A model generated the notes under the pieces. That model was not told where the DNA came from. It saw nothing but the letters and a program-made list of their open reading frames with translations, and ran no database searches. The position numbers and the translations under genes are program-made. A DNA stretch of 64,000 bases, from contig NZ_BMQK01000003.1 of the NCBI RefSeq assembly GCF_014648075.1, positions 496,001 through 560,000 of the forward strand, read 5' to 3'. Of the stretch, positions 17,735 to 25,837 are shown piece by piece. This stretch comes from Streptomyces ruber. GTDB lineage: Bacteria; Actinomycetota; Actinomycetes; Streptomycetales; Streptomycetaceae. Every line of letters begins with the position of its first letter. Position 1 is the first letter of the stretch.

Positions 17735-19027
17735 TCAGCAGACGCCGTCGCCCGGCTTCGGGTTGCCCAGGCCGAACAGCGGGCGCAGCTTCAGCCCCAC
17801 CCACGTGCCGGCCAGCGCGAACGCTCCCCACAGCCAGCCGCTGAGGCTGCCCGAGGCGATGCCCGCGAGGTAGGCGCCGATGTTGCAGCCGCCGGCCAGC
17901 CGGGCGCCGATGCCCATCAGCACACCGCCGAGCACCGACGCGAGGGCCGTGCGCCAGGGGATGCCGCGGTGCAGGGCCCAGGTGCCGGCGAGCGAGGCGG
18001 CGACCGCCGCGCCCAGCATGATGCCGATGTCGGTGAGGCTGTTCTTGTCGGCGAGGACCGGGCCCGCCAGCATCCTGGCGTTGCCGGGCTGCTGCCAGAA
18101 CGTCCAGGTCTCCGGGTGCCCGCCGAGCGCGCGCACCAGCTCCGAACCCCACAGGCTGAAGGCGCTCGTGATGCCCCAGGCGCCGCCGGACACCAGCAGC
18201 ACGCCCGCGCCGAGCACGGCCAGCGCCAGGGCGCCCGCGGCCAGCGGCCAGGAACCGCGCAGCGCCCGCAGGGCCGCACCGCGCGCCGAGGGCACGGGCC
18301 CGAGCGGCGGCGGGTTGCGGCGGGCCTGGACCCGCCGGCTGACCAGCACCACGAGCAGCAGCGCGGCGATGGTCACGGCCCACGAGCCGAACCAGCCGAT
18401 GTGGTCGGACATGACGACCGGCTCCCAGGCGGGGAGGTCCTTCCACAGGTCGAACCGCCAGGCGGCGAGCGTGGCGCCGAGGACGAATCCGCCGAGGGTC
18501 AGCAGCACCGAGGTCTGCCCCGAGCCGACCACGTAGAGGGTGCCCGAGGCGCAGGCGCCGCCGAGCTGCATGCCGATCGCGAAGAGCGCCGAGCCGACGA
18601 TCAGGCCGACGCCGATCGACCCGCCGGACGGCGCGGGCTGCGAGCCGAACAGCCCGGTCCCGGTACCGATGATCAGGGCGAACAGGGTGGCCGTGGTACC
18701 GAGGAGCAGCGCGTGCGCGCGCAGCCCGACGCCGTTGCCGACCGCGACGAGCTGCCGCCAGGCGGAGGTGAAGCCGAACCGGGAGTGGAAGAGCGCGACG
18801 CCCAGCCCGATCCCCAGCAGGAGCAGCACGCCCGGCTTGGCGCCGTGCGTGGCCCACACGTACGCGGTCAGGGCCACGGAGAGCAGCCCGGCCACCACGA
18901 GCGGCGTCCGCCGCACCGGCTGCAGGGGCGGCGCCTCGGGCCGGGGCGAGGAGGTGGGGGAGGGAGTGAACAGGACGGCGGTCGCACGCGACGGCGCGGC
19001 CTGCCCGGCGGGTGGTGCGGTGGTCAC
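17735..19027 (-). CDS. YeeE/YedE-family sulfur-compound permease
   Basis: 430-residue membrane protein with about 10-12 hydrophobic segments, made of two related halves. It carries the family's conserved cysteines in MQLGGACASGTLY and ARLAGGCNIGAYLAG, known in this family (TsuA) to relay thiosulfate through the membrane. The start is GTG at 19027 with GGAG upstream. No tusA/yeeD-type sulfurtransferase gene is adjacent, unlike many relatives. A small Cys-containing leader ORF lies 87 nt upstream, suggesting control by sulfur or cysteine supply (inference). Confidence 0.9.
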   Translation of the reverse strand: MTTAPPAGQAAPSRATAVLFTPSPTSSPRPEAPPLQPVRRTPLVVAGLLSVALTAYVWATHGAKPGVLLLLGIGLGVALFHSRFGFTSAWRQLVAVGNGVGLRAHALLLGTTATLFALIIGTGTGLFGSQPAPSGGSIGVGLIVGSALFAIGMQLGGACASGTLYVVGSGQTSVLLTLGGFVLGATLAAWRFDLWKDLPAWEPVVMSDHIGWFGSWAVTIAALLLVVLVSRRVQARRNPPPLGPVPSARGAALRALRGSWPLAAGALALAVLGAGVLLVSGGAWGITSAFSLWGSELVRALGGHPETWTFWQQPGNARMLAGPVLADKNSLTDIGIMLGAAVAASLAGTWALHRGIPWRTALASVLGGVLMGIGARLAGGCNIGAYLAGIASGSLSGWLWGAFALAGTWVGLKLRPLFGLGNPKPGDGVC

Positions 19028-19114
19028 GGAGGTTCTCCGGTGTGATGCACGGGGGACGGCGGGGACGGAGCGGTACCGGCCGGCGGCGCGACTGACGCGC
19101 GGCGGGCGCTGGGC

Positions 19115-19204
19115 TCAGCGGCGACAGAGGCCGTCGTCGACGCACCACGCCGAGTGCGCGAACAGCGCGAGGCCGAGGCGCGACGACGGGGCGGATGCAG
19201 ACAT
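19115..19204 (-). CDS. Putative Cys-containing leader peptide of the sulfur permease gene
   Basis: 29-residue ORF starting ATG at 19204 and ending CVDDGLCRR just before TGA (19115-19117), 87 nt ahead of the permease start. The C-terminal Cys-x5-Cys-Arg-Arg arrangement is like short leader peptides found before sulfur genes in actinomycetes, where scarce Cys-tRNA would stall ribosomes (established idea; unproven here). No Shine-Dalgarno is visible. A TATATT box ends 7 nt before the ATG, so the mRNA is probably leaderless. The ORF is too short to be called by length alone; position and composition carry the argument. Confidence 0.65.
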   Translation of the reverse strand: MSASAPSSRLGLALFAHSAWCVDDGLCRR

Positions 19205-19211
19205 GCGTACG

Positions 19212-19217
19212 AATATA
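19212..19217 (-). promoter_or_regulatory. Candidate -10 box for the leader peptide/permease transcript
   Basis: TATATT on the minus strand, separated by 7 nt (CGTACGC) from ATG 19204, in an otherwise GC-rich region. Transcription from it would start at or next to the A of the leader ATG. No convincing -35 box is seen. Confidence 0.5.
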
Positions 19218-19422
19218 CGGACTGGGACGTTCCGAACGCCCCGCCGTCTCGCCATGTGGAAGGCGGGATGAGACGGCGGGCCGGAACGGCGGACCGGAAC
19301 AGCGGGGTGGGGGGGCGCTCGGCCCGCGTACGTCCGGACGTGGGCGAGGGCGGCCCGCGGGCCGGGGAACGGGCGCGGTGGTCGTGCACCGGTGCACGCT
19401 CAACGGAACAAGTTCAGGGGGA

Positions 19423-19500
19423 AGTTGGGTAAAGGAGATCGGCATCTGGTTCGATTGGACAAGTGATCTTGAGTTCCTGCCCCAGGAAAGGCAACCGCTG
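19423..19500 (+). promoter_or_regulatory. Conserved 5' element (copy B) upstream of unknown paralogue 2
   Basis: Counterpart of 8474-8551. TAAA (19430-19433), 16-nt spacer, TTCGATTG (19450-19457), then 43 nt to ATG 19501 with GGAAAGG as ribosome-binding site. Read as codons, only 3 of 17 substitutions between the two copies fall in third positions, so the conservation is not that of a coding sequence even though the frame is open here. Confidence 0.55.
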
Positions 19501-19893
19501 ATGTCATCCGTCGTCGACCGGCCCCTCTCCCCCTACCGTTCCGCTGTCCCGTCCGACGCCGTCGACGCCGGAGTGTTCCGCATCATCGCCGATCCCCGCA
19601 CCCCGGTGTTCGTCAGCGTGCACGCGAGCGGACGGCGGCGGTACGGCTACTGGCAGCCGTTCGACGCCCGCACCAACAGGGGCGGTTGCTACGTCGCCCT
19701 GCCGACCGACGTCTGCGACCGGCTGCACTCCGCGGGGCGGATCCTGCTCGGCGACCCCCTCGAGGACCCGGGCAAGACCACGTACCGCGTCTGGCCCGCG
19801 CGCACTCCGGCGCCGGCCGTCCGCAGACCGGCCGCGGCGGTGCGCATACCCGTCCGGCCGGCGCCCGCGGGGACCCGGACGCTCGTCGCCTGA
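19501..19893 (+). CDS. Conserved protein of unknown function, paralogue 2
   Basis: 130-residue paralogue of the protein at 8689. The shared core covers about residues 24-100 (FRIIADPRTPVFVSVHASG, RRRYGYWQ, NRGGCYVALP, CDRLHSAG, PGKTTYRV); N-termini differ and the C-terminus is again Pro/Arg-rich and ends TLVA. The frame stays open far upstream, but ATG 19501 is preferred because GGAAAGG stands 9 nt before it and the upstream sequence behaves as a non-coding element. No domain recognised; probably a cytoplasmic actinomycete-specific protein. It is divergent from the leader/permease unit. Confidence 0.78.
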   Translation: MSSVVDRPLSPYRSAVPSDAVDAGVFRIIADPRTPVFVSVHASGRRRYGYWQPFDARTNRGGCYVALPTDVCDRLHSAGRILLGDPLEDPGKTTYRVWPARTPAPAVRRPAAAVRIPVRPAPAGTRTLVA

Positions 19894-20171
19894 GCCGGAT
19901 CGCGCCGCGTTGGGACCCGATGCCGGGGGCCGGGGCGTGGTGCGTGATGCAGGGACGCCGAGTACGGCGGGAAAGGCCCCGTGACGGCCGTTGGGGAAGG
20001 CGTGCGTGTCCCGCGCGCCCTGCCCTGCGGCCGGAGTCCGGCCGGTCGCCGACAGCCCGCAGCGTGACCGTACACCGCTTCCGCGCATGCCGCCTGAGCT
20101 GGGCTTTCGTACCCGTTGGGGCTACGATCGCCGACGTCGGCAGCGTGACGGGAAGAGGGGGAGGTGCGCGA

Positions 20172-21089
20172 GTGGACCGCTCCACGCGCACGGTCGAGGA
20201 CGTGCTGCGGCTTCTGGACGGCCTGTTCGCCGGGAACGCCGACCGCTGGACGGGTGACGCCGGTGACTGGTGGGACGCCTTCTACGCGGATCGTTCCGGA
20301 CCGGTGCCGTTCTTCGTTGCGGCACCGGACGAGAACCTGGTCTCGTACGCCGACCGCGGTCTGCTCACCCCGGGCCGTGCGCTGGACCTGGGGTGCGGAC
20401 CGGGCCGCAACGCCCTCCGTCTGGCCTCGCTCGGCTTCGAGGTCGACGCCGTGGACCTGTCGCCCGCGGCCATCGCCTGGGCCCGGGAGCGGGCGCGCGA
20501 GGCGGGGGCGGACGTGCGGTTCCTCTGCGGGGACGCGTTCTCGCCGGTGATGGCGGCCGGAGGTGACGGAGTCACCGGGTCCGCCGGCCTCACCGCCCCC
20601 ACCGGGTCCGCCGCGCCCACCGGGTCCGCCGCGCCCACCGGGTCCGCCGGCCCCACCGGCCCAGGCGGGTCCGCCGGGTCCGGCGCTTCCGCCGAACTCA
20701 CCGGAGCCAACGGGTCGGAGCGGCTGACCGGCCCGTACGACCTGATCTACGACTCCGGCTGCTTCCATCATCTGCCGCCCCACCGCCGCGTCACCTACCT
20801 GGCGTTCCTCGACAGGTTCCTCGCCCCCGGCGGCCTGTTCGGGCTGACCTGCTTCGCCGCGGGCGCCGAGAATTCCGGATCCGAGCTGTCCGACGCGGAG
20901 TTCTACCGGCGCCGCCGTCTCGAGGGCGGTCTCGCCTACACCCCGGAGTCCCTGAGGCACATCTTCTCGGGCCTCACGGAGATCGAGATGCGGCGGATGC
21001 GGGACGAGCCCGCGGGATCCGCGTGCTTCGGCGAGCCCTTCCTGTGGACGGCGCTGTTCCGCCGCGAGGAGCGGGCGGTGTCTCGGTAA
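20172..21089 (+). CDS. SAM-dependent methyltransferase with repeat insertion
   Basis: 305-residue class I methyltransferase. Motif I is LDLGCGPGRNALRLA (about residues 73-87), followed by VDAVDLSPAAIAWARE and FLCGDAF. The conserved DLIYDSGCFHHLP block should follow closely, but a 45-residue Gly/Ser/Ala/Pro/Thr segment (about 133-178) is inserted between them. The C-terminal LFGLTCFAAG completes the fold. The start is GTG 20172 with GGGGGAGG upstream. Substrate unknown; its family includes thiopurine- and small-molecule methyltransferases. Confidence 0.85.
   Translation: MDRSTRTVEDVLRLLDGLFAGNADRWTGDAGDWWDAFYADRSGPVPFFVAAPDENLVSYADRGLLTPGRALDLGCGPGRNALRLASLGFEVDAVDLSPAAIAWARERAREAGADVRFLCGDAFSPVMAAGGDGVTGSAGLTAPTGSAAPTGSAAPTGSAGPTGPGGSAGSGASAELTGANGSERLTGPYDLIYDSGCFHHLPPHRRVTYLAFLDRFLAPGGLFGLTCFAAGAENSGSELSDAEFYRRRRLEGGLAYTPESLRHIFSGLTEIEMRRMRDEPAGSACFGEPFLWTALFRREERAVSR
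20571..20710 (+). repeat. 18-bp minisatellite inside the methyltransferase gene
   Basis: Units beginning CACCGGGTCCGCCG start at 20573, 20600, 20618 and 20636 (18-bp period for the central ones), then decay into GGGTCCGCCGGGTCC-type sequence. They encode a TGSAAP hexapeptide repeat. The array is in frame throughout. Confidence 0.8.
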
Positions 21090-21153
21090 TTCCGTGCGCC
21101 CCGTCTTGTCAGGGACATGAACCGACTCTAGAGTCCCGAGGCAACCGGAGAAG

Positions 21154-21167
21154 TGGGAGCGCTCCCA
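21154..21167. promoter_or_regulatory. CebR-type operator
   Basis: Perfect palindrome TGGGAGCGCTCCCA, identical to the cellobiose-responsive CebR box described for Streptomyces cellulase genes (established knowledge). It lies 81 bp upstream of the GH12 cellulase start, so the cellulase and the following LPMO are probably derepressed by cellobiose. Confidence 0.9.
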
Positions 21168-21248
21168 TATGGGCTGCGTGAAGCCGGGCCCGAGCACCTC
21201 CCGCACTCGCGTCCCCACGGCGCCCTCCCGTTGAGAGGAACCCCCCGC

Positions 21249-22397
21249 ATGCGACCGTCCTCGCTCCACCCGCGTCCCCGCCGACACTTACTGCGCACCC
21301 TCCTCGGGGCGCTGGTCACCGCTCTGGCCGCCCTCGCGGCCATGGTCACCGCCGTCCCAGCGGCCCAGGCGGACACCACGCTCTGCGAGCCCTTCGGCAC
21401 GACGACCGTCCAGGGGCGCTACGTCGTCCAGAACAACCGCTGGGGCAGCAGCGGCACCCAGTGCGTCACCGCCACGGACACCGGCTTCCGGGTGACGCAG
21501 GCCGACGGCTCGGTGCCGACGAACGGCGCTCCGAAGTCGTACCCGTCGATCTTCAACGGGTGTCACTACACCACCTGCTCCCCGGGCACGAACCTCCCCG
21601 CGCGGATCAGTGGCATCTCCAGTGCGCCCAGCAGCATCACGTACACGTATGCCGGCAACGCCGTCTACAACGCCTCGTACGATATCTGGCTGGACCCGAC
21701 GCCCCGCACGGACGGCGTGAACCGGACCGAGATCATGATCTGGTTCAACAAGGTCGGCCCGATCCAGCCCATCGGCTCGCAGGTGGGCACGGCCACGGTC
21801 GCCGGGCGGTCCTGGCAGGTGTGGTCGGGCAGCAACGGCTCCAACGACGTCCTGTCCTTCGTCGCCCCGGCGGCGATCGGCAGCTGGAGCTTCGACGTGA
21901 TGGACTTCGTCCGCGAGACCGTCTCCCGTGGACTGGCGCAGAACAGCTGGTACCTGACGAGCGTCCAGGCGGGCTTCGAGCCCTGGCAGAACGGCGCGGG
22001 GCTCGCCGTGCAGTCGTTCTCCTCGACCGTCACCACCGGCGGCGGCACCCCGGGCGTGCCCGGGGACCCCGGCGGGCAGGCGACCTGCGAGGTGTCCTAC
22101 GCGACGAACGTCTGGCCGGGCGGCTTCACCGCGGACGTCACCGTGACCAACACCGGCGCGGTCCCCGTCGACGACTGGCGGCTCGCCTTCGCCCTGCCCG
22201 CGGGGCAGCGCGTCGCGAGCGCCTGGAACGCCTCGCTCACGGGCGCCTCGGGCGCGGTCACGGCGAGCGGCCTCGGCCACAACGCGCGGATCGCGTCCGG
22301 GGGCAGCCAGACGTTCGGCCTCCAGGGGACCTACAGCGGCACGTTCGCCGAGCCGGACGGCTTCACCCTGAACGGCGTCGCCTGCACGGCCGGCTAG
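21249..22397 (+). CDS. Secreted endo-1,4-beta-glucanase, GH12 with CBM2
   Basis: 382-residue secreted cellulase. The signal peptide covers residues 1-41 (cleavage AQA-DTT). The GH12 domain (about 42-265) has the nucleophile Glu in NRTEIMIWF and the acid/base Glu in GFEPWQNG. A Gly/Pro linker (TGGGTPGVPGDPGG) leads to a cellulose-binding CBM2 (about 276-382) with the terminal Cys pair and aromatic strands (NVWPGGF, DDWRLAF). Start ATG 21249 has AGAGGA upstream. CebR box upstream and the LPMO gene 176 bp downstream indicate a cellulose-degradation unit. Confidence 0.93.
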   Translation: MRPSSLHPRPRRHLLRTLLGALVTALAALAAMVTAVPAAQADTTLCEPFGTTTVQGRYVVQNNRWGSSGTQCVTATDTGFRVTQADGSVPTNGAPKSYPSIFNGCHYTTCSPGTNLPARISGISSAPSSITYTYAGNAVYNASYDIWLDPTPRTDGVNRTEIMIWFNKVGPIQPIGSQVGTATVAGRSWQVWSGSNGSNDVLSFVAPAAIGSWSFDVMDFVRETVSRGLAQNSWYLTSVQAGFEPWQNGAGLAVQSFSSTVTTGGGTPGVPGDPGGQATCEVSYATNVWPGGFTADVTVTNTGAVPVDDWRLAFALPAGQRVASAWNASLTGASGAVTASGLGHNARIASGGSQTFGLQGTYSGTFAEPDGFTLNGVACTAG

Positions 22398-22572
22398 CGC
22401 GACGGACCGCCGACGTCGGGCGGGCCCCCGATCTCCCTCGCCCCTCCGGGCGGCACGTTCCCCGGCGGGGGCGAGGGCCCAGCACTGGACCACCCGACCA
22501 CCGCCACCGATCACCCGACCACCGACCCGTAACCCCGACTGCCTGACCCCTGACCACCCGAATGGAGCGAAC

Positions 22573-23658
22573 GTGGCTCGACGCAGCAGAATCCTCGTGG
22601 TGGCGACCGCCTTCGCCACTCTGCTCGCGGCGCTCGGCCTGACCCTGCTGGGGAAGGACCGCGCCGAGGCGCACGGAGTGGCGATGACGCCCGGATCGCG
22701 CACGTACCTGTGCTACCTGGACGGCCGCAGCGGCAACGGCGCCCTGAACCCGTCGAACCCGGCCTGCCGGGCCGCGCTGGACAAGAGCGGCGGGACGCCG
22801 TTGTACAACTGGTTCGCTGTGCTCGACTCCAACGCGGCCGGCCGCGGCGCCGGTTACGTGCCGGACGGCACCCTGTGCAGCGCCGGCAACCGTTCCCCGT
22901 ACGACTTCTCCGCCTACAACGCGGCCCGCGCCGACTGGCCCCGGACCCATCTGACCTCCGGGAAGAGCATGCGGGTCAAGTACAGCAACTGGGCGGCGCA
23001 CCCGGGTGACTTCAAGGTCTACCTGACCAAGCAGGGCTGGTCACCCACGTCCGCGCTGCGCTGGAGCGACCTCGACCTGATCCAGACCGTGACGAACCCG
23101 CCGCAGCAGGGCTCGGTCGGCACGGACGGCGGCCACTACTACTGGGACCTGAACCTGCCGTCCGGCCGCTCCGGTGACGCGCTGCTCTTCATCCAGTGGG
23201 TGCGCTCGGACAGCCCCGAGAACTTCTTCTCCTGCTCCGACGTCGTCTTCGACGGCGGCAACGGCGAGGTGACCGGCATCGGTGGCTCGAGCGGCACGCC
23301 GGACCCGGCGCCCGACCCCACGGACCCGGCGCCCGACCCCACGGACCCGCACACCGGCTGCATGGCCACGTACAACGTGACCAGTTCGTGGTCGGGCGGC
23401 TTCCAGGGCTCCGTCGAGGTGATGAACCACAACACCGCGCCCATGAACGGCTGGGCGGTGGCCTGGAAGCCCGGCAGCGGGACGAAGCTCAGCGCCGTCT
23501 GGAACGGTTCGCTGTCCACGGCCTCCGACGGTACGGTCACCGTGCGCAACGTGGACCACAACCGCACCATCGCCCCGGACGGCAGTGCGACCTTCGGGTT
23601 CACCGCCACCTCGACCGGCAACGACTTCCCGGCCGGCACGGTCGGCTGTGTGCAGTAG
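22573..23658 (+). CDS. Cellulose-active lytic polysaccharide monooxygenase, AA10 with CBM2
   Basis: 361-residue secreted copper enzyme. Signal peptide cleavage after AEA exposes His34 (HGVAMTPGSR), which with His143 (NWAAHPGDFKV) forms the copper histidine brace. FFSCSD supplies the axial Phe. The AA10 domain ends about residue 237. An Asp/Pro linker with two PAPDPTDP units leads to a CBM2 (about 256-361). It resembles the C1-oxidising CelS2-type enzymes of Streptomyces. Start is GTG 22573 with GGAG 6 nt upstream. It works with the upstream GH12 cellulase. Confidence 0.93.
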   Translation: MARRSRILVVATAFATLLAALGLTLLGKDRAEAHGVAMTPGSRTYLCYLDGRSGNGALNPSNPACRAALDKSGGTPLYNWFAVLDSNAAGRGAGYVPDGTLCSAGNRSPYDFSAYNAARADWPRTHLTSGKSMRVKYSNWAAHPGDFKVYLTKQGWSPTSALRWSDLDLIQTVTNPPQQGSVGTDGGHYYWDLNLPSGRSGDALLFIQWVRSDSPENFFSCSDVVFDGGNGEVTGIGGSSGTPDPAPDPTDPAPDPTDPHTGCMATYNVTSSWSGGFQGSVEVMNHNTAPMNGWAVAWKPGSGTKLSAVWNGSLSTASDGTVTVRNVDHNRTIAPDGSATFGFTATSTGNDFPAGTVGCVQ

Positions 23659-23868
23659 AGGTATGAAGCGGTAGCCGTGTGAAGCAGTGGCCGCGCGGGC
23701 GCGCGGCGCGTCGGTCCCGCCGGCGTGCCGTGCACCCGCGCGGCCTTTGCTTCTGCTTTACCATTTGGGAACCCGGCCGCGCCCGGGGGCGTTGACCTGA
23801 CGGACCGCAAAGACGCGACCGACGACGAAGAGCCGGACAGGCAGCAAGAAGAAGCCGAGGTGGCACCA

Positions 23869-24492
23869 GTGGCGATGTGGGACCGGATCAAGGACCAGGC
23901 CAAGAACTTCCAGCAGTCCCAGGGCTCACGGGGAGCCGGTGGGCACGGTCAGGGGCAGAGCCCGTACGGCCAGGGGCAGCACGGCAGCCCCTATGGCCAG
24001 GGGCAGCAGGGCAGCCCGTACGGTCAGGGGCAGGGCTCGCCCTCCGGCGGCTCCAAGGCCCAGTTGATCGGGCTGCTGAAGTCCCAGCTCGCCTCGGTGA
24101 AGACGGAGCTCAAGAGCGGTGCCTACCGGGACGCCAGCATGGCGATGTGCGCCCTGGTGGCCGCGGCCGACGGACACGTGGAGCCGGCGGAGCGGCAGCG
24201 CGTGGAGGAGCTGATCGTCACCAACGAGGTGCTGCAGAACTTCCCCGCGGACCAGCTGCGCCAGCGGTTCAACAAGCACGTGGACCGGCTCGTCGCCAAC
24301 TTCGAGCTGGGCCGGGCCGAGGCCCTCCAGGAGATCGCCAAGGCCGCCAAGAAGCCGGCGGAGGCCCGCGCGGTCATCCAGACCGGCATCGTCGTCGCGG
24401 GGGCGGACGGGCACTTCGAGCAGTCCGAGCAGTACGTCGTCCGCGAGGCCTGCGCGGCCCTCGGCGTCCCGCCCGCGGAGTTCGGCATCTGA
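23869..24492 (+). CDS. TerB-family tellurite resistance protein
   Basis: About 207 residues. The N-terminal third is Gly/Gln/Tyr-rich low complexity with repeats of SPYGQGQ. The C-terminal 140 residues form a TerB helical domain with two acidic DGxxxxxE motifs (DGHVEPAE and DGHFEQSE) that bind metal in the family. GTG 23869 is chosen because GAGG lies 8 nt upstream; ATG 23875 (MWDRIKDQAKNF) is equally possible. No other ter genes are near, so it is a stand-alone copy, probably stress-related. Confidence 0.85.
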   Translation: MAMWDRIKDQAKNFQQSQGSRGAGGHGQGQSPYGQGQHGSPYGQGQQGSPYGQGQGSPSGGSKAQLIGLLKSQLASVKTELKSGAYRDASMAMCALVAAADGHVEPAERQRVEELIVTNEVLQNFPADQLRQRFNKHVDRLVANFELGRAEALQEIAKAAKKPAEARAVIQTGIVVAGADGHFEQSEQYVVREACAALGVPPAEFGI

Positions 24493-25002
24493 CGACGGCC
24501 GGGACTCGCAGGTCCGTTCCGCCGCCCGGCGCTGCCGCCGCGACCGGGCGGCTCCCGCAGCCGACGGGGCAGTGGGCCCGCATGACGTTCGGCACGGTCG
24601 TCCCGTGACCGTGCCGCCTTCGCAGCGGTGCGGTCCGCAGGCCGCAGTCCGCAGTCCGCAGACCGCCGGGCGCTGGCGCCCCGGGGCCGGTCCGCGGCCG
24701 GCGGGCGCCGGGGCCCGTGAGCCGCGTCGCCCCGTGCCCCGCGGCCACCACCGGGCCGCGGTCCGGCGACATGCGTCTCACGTCCGCCGGCCACGCCGGG
24801 CGGTGACGTCCCCGCCCCGGTCCCGCCTCCGGCCGGCGGGCACCGGAGCCCGTGACCCGCGGCCACACCCGGGGCGCGGTCCGACGCCATGCGCACCGCC
24901 TCCGCCCGGCCGCACCGGGCGATGCCCCGGCACGGTCGTCGGCCGGGGCGTCGTTGTGGTTTCCGGCCGGCTGACCGGCCGGCCGTGGAGCGGGAGGCGC
25001 GG
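24493..25002. repeat. Non-coding region with a decayed duplication
   Basis: 510 bp with no plausible gene. About 24697-24830 and 24831-24935 are two imperfect copies of the same sequence, sharing GGCCGGCGGGC, CCGGRGCCCGTGA, GCGGTCCGRCG and ACCGGGCG in order. Direct GTCCGCA repeats lie at about 24640-24665. Looks like decayed duplicated DNA rather than a gene. Confidence 0.55.
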
Positions 25003-25644
25003 TCAGGCGGGATTCTCGTCCGGGCGTCGGCGTGCCGGGTCGGAGGCCCAGTCGCGGTACCGGATGCGGGCCAGGTCGTGAACCTCTCCGACCGTGCCCC
25101 ACTCGTTGCCGCCCAGCCGGGCCAGGGGGCGCAGCAGCCCGATGTCCGGCCGGCCGTCCACCAGGACGTCGTCGCTCACGACGGCGTGCACGACACGGCC
25201 GAACACCACTGTCGAGTTGCCCAGCCCCAGGGTCGCGTGCAGCGTGCATTCGAGCGCCACCGGGGACGCGGCCACGCGCGGCGGTCTCACCCGCAGCGAC
25301 GGTTCCCGCTCGATCCCCACCGCCTCGAACTCGCCCTCGTCGCCGGGGAAGTCGGTCGCCGTCGCGTTGATCTGCTCGAAGAGCGGCTCGGGGGTGAAGT
25401 TGACGACGAACTCGCCCGTCTCCTCGACGTTGCGCAGCGAGTCCTTCCGCCCGACGGAGGTGAACTGGACGATCGGCGGATCCGTGGAGGCGACGGTGAA
25501 GAACGAGTGCGGTGCCAGGTTGGCCGTCCGGCCGTCCCCGGTGAGGGTCGAGACCCAGGCGATCGGCCGGGGCACGATCACGGCCGTGAGCAGACGGTAG
25601 AACGAGCCCGGATCCATGGATTCCGGTGAGTGGTCGACGCGCAT
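25003..25644 (-). CDS. Flavin reductase-like domain protein
   Basis: 213-residue FMN-binding split-barrel protein. Family signatures: FYRLLTAVIVPRPIAWVST at the start, NLAPHSFFTVASTDPP, GRKDSLRNVEETGEFVVN, and a C-terminal GRVVHAVV segment. Such proteins reduce flavins or bind FMN for partner oxygenases; no partner is next to it. Start ATG 25644 fits the family's N-terminus. It is divergent from the CocE-type hydrolase gene, with a 193-bp shared region. Confidence 0.87.
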   Translation of the reverse strand: MRVDHSPESMDPGSFYRLLTAVIVPRPIAWVSTLTGDGRTANLAPHSFFTVASTDPPIVQFTSVGRKDSLRNVEETGEFVVNFTPEPLFEQINATATDFPGDEGEFEAVGIEREPSLRVRPPRVAASPVALECTLHATLGLGNSTVVFGRVVHAVVSDDVLVDGRPDIGLLRPLARLGGNEWGTVGEVHDLARIRYRDWASDPARRRPDENPA

Positions 25645-25837
25645 GACAGCACGTTATCCGCCGTCGGCGCAGGTAGGTGAGCACGCCCGGACCACATCGG
25701 TAACACAGCCGACATACCGAGGCGATGACTAATTCCCAGGTTGATCATAGGATCCCTCGTCATCGGCCCAGCCCGAGCAGTACCACTGCCACCTGCACCA
25801 CCCCGTACCCCCGCCCCCCACCCTCCGGGAGGAGCAA

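Noticed and set aside
19423..19500. Coding extension of paralogue 2 through the conserved element
   Set aside because: Substitutions against copy A fall mostly in first and second codon positions, opposite to a coding constraint, and GGAAAGG precedes ATG 19501.
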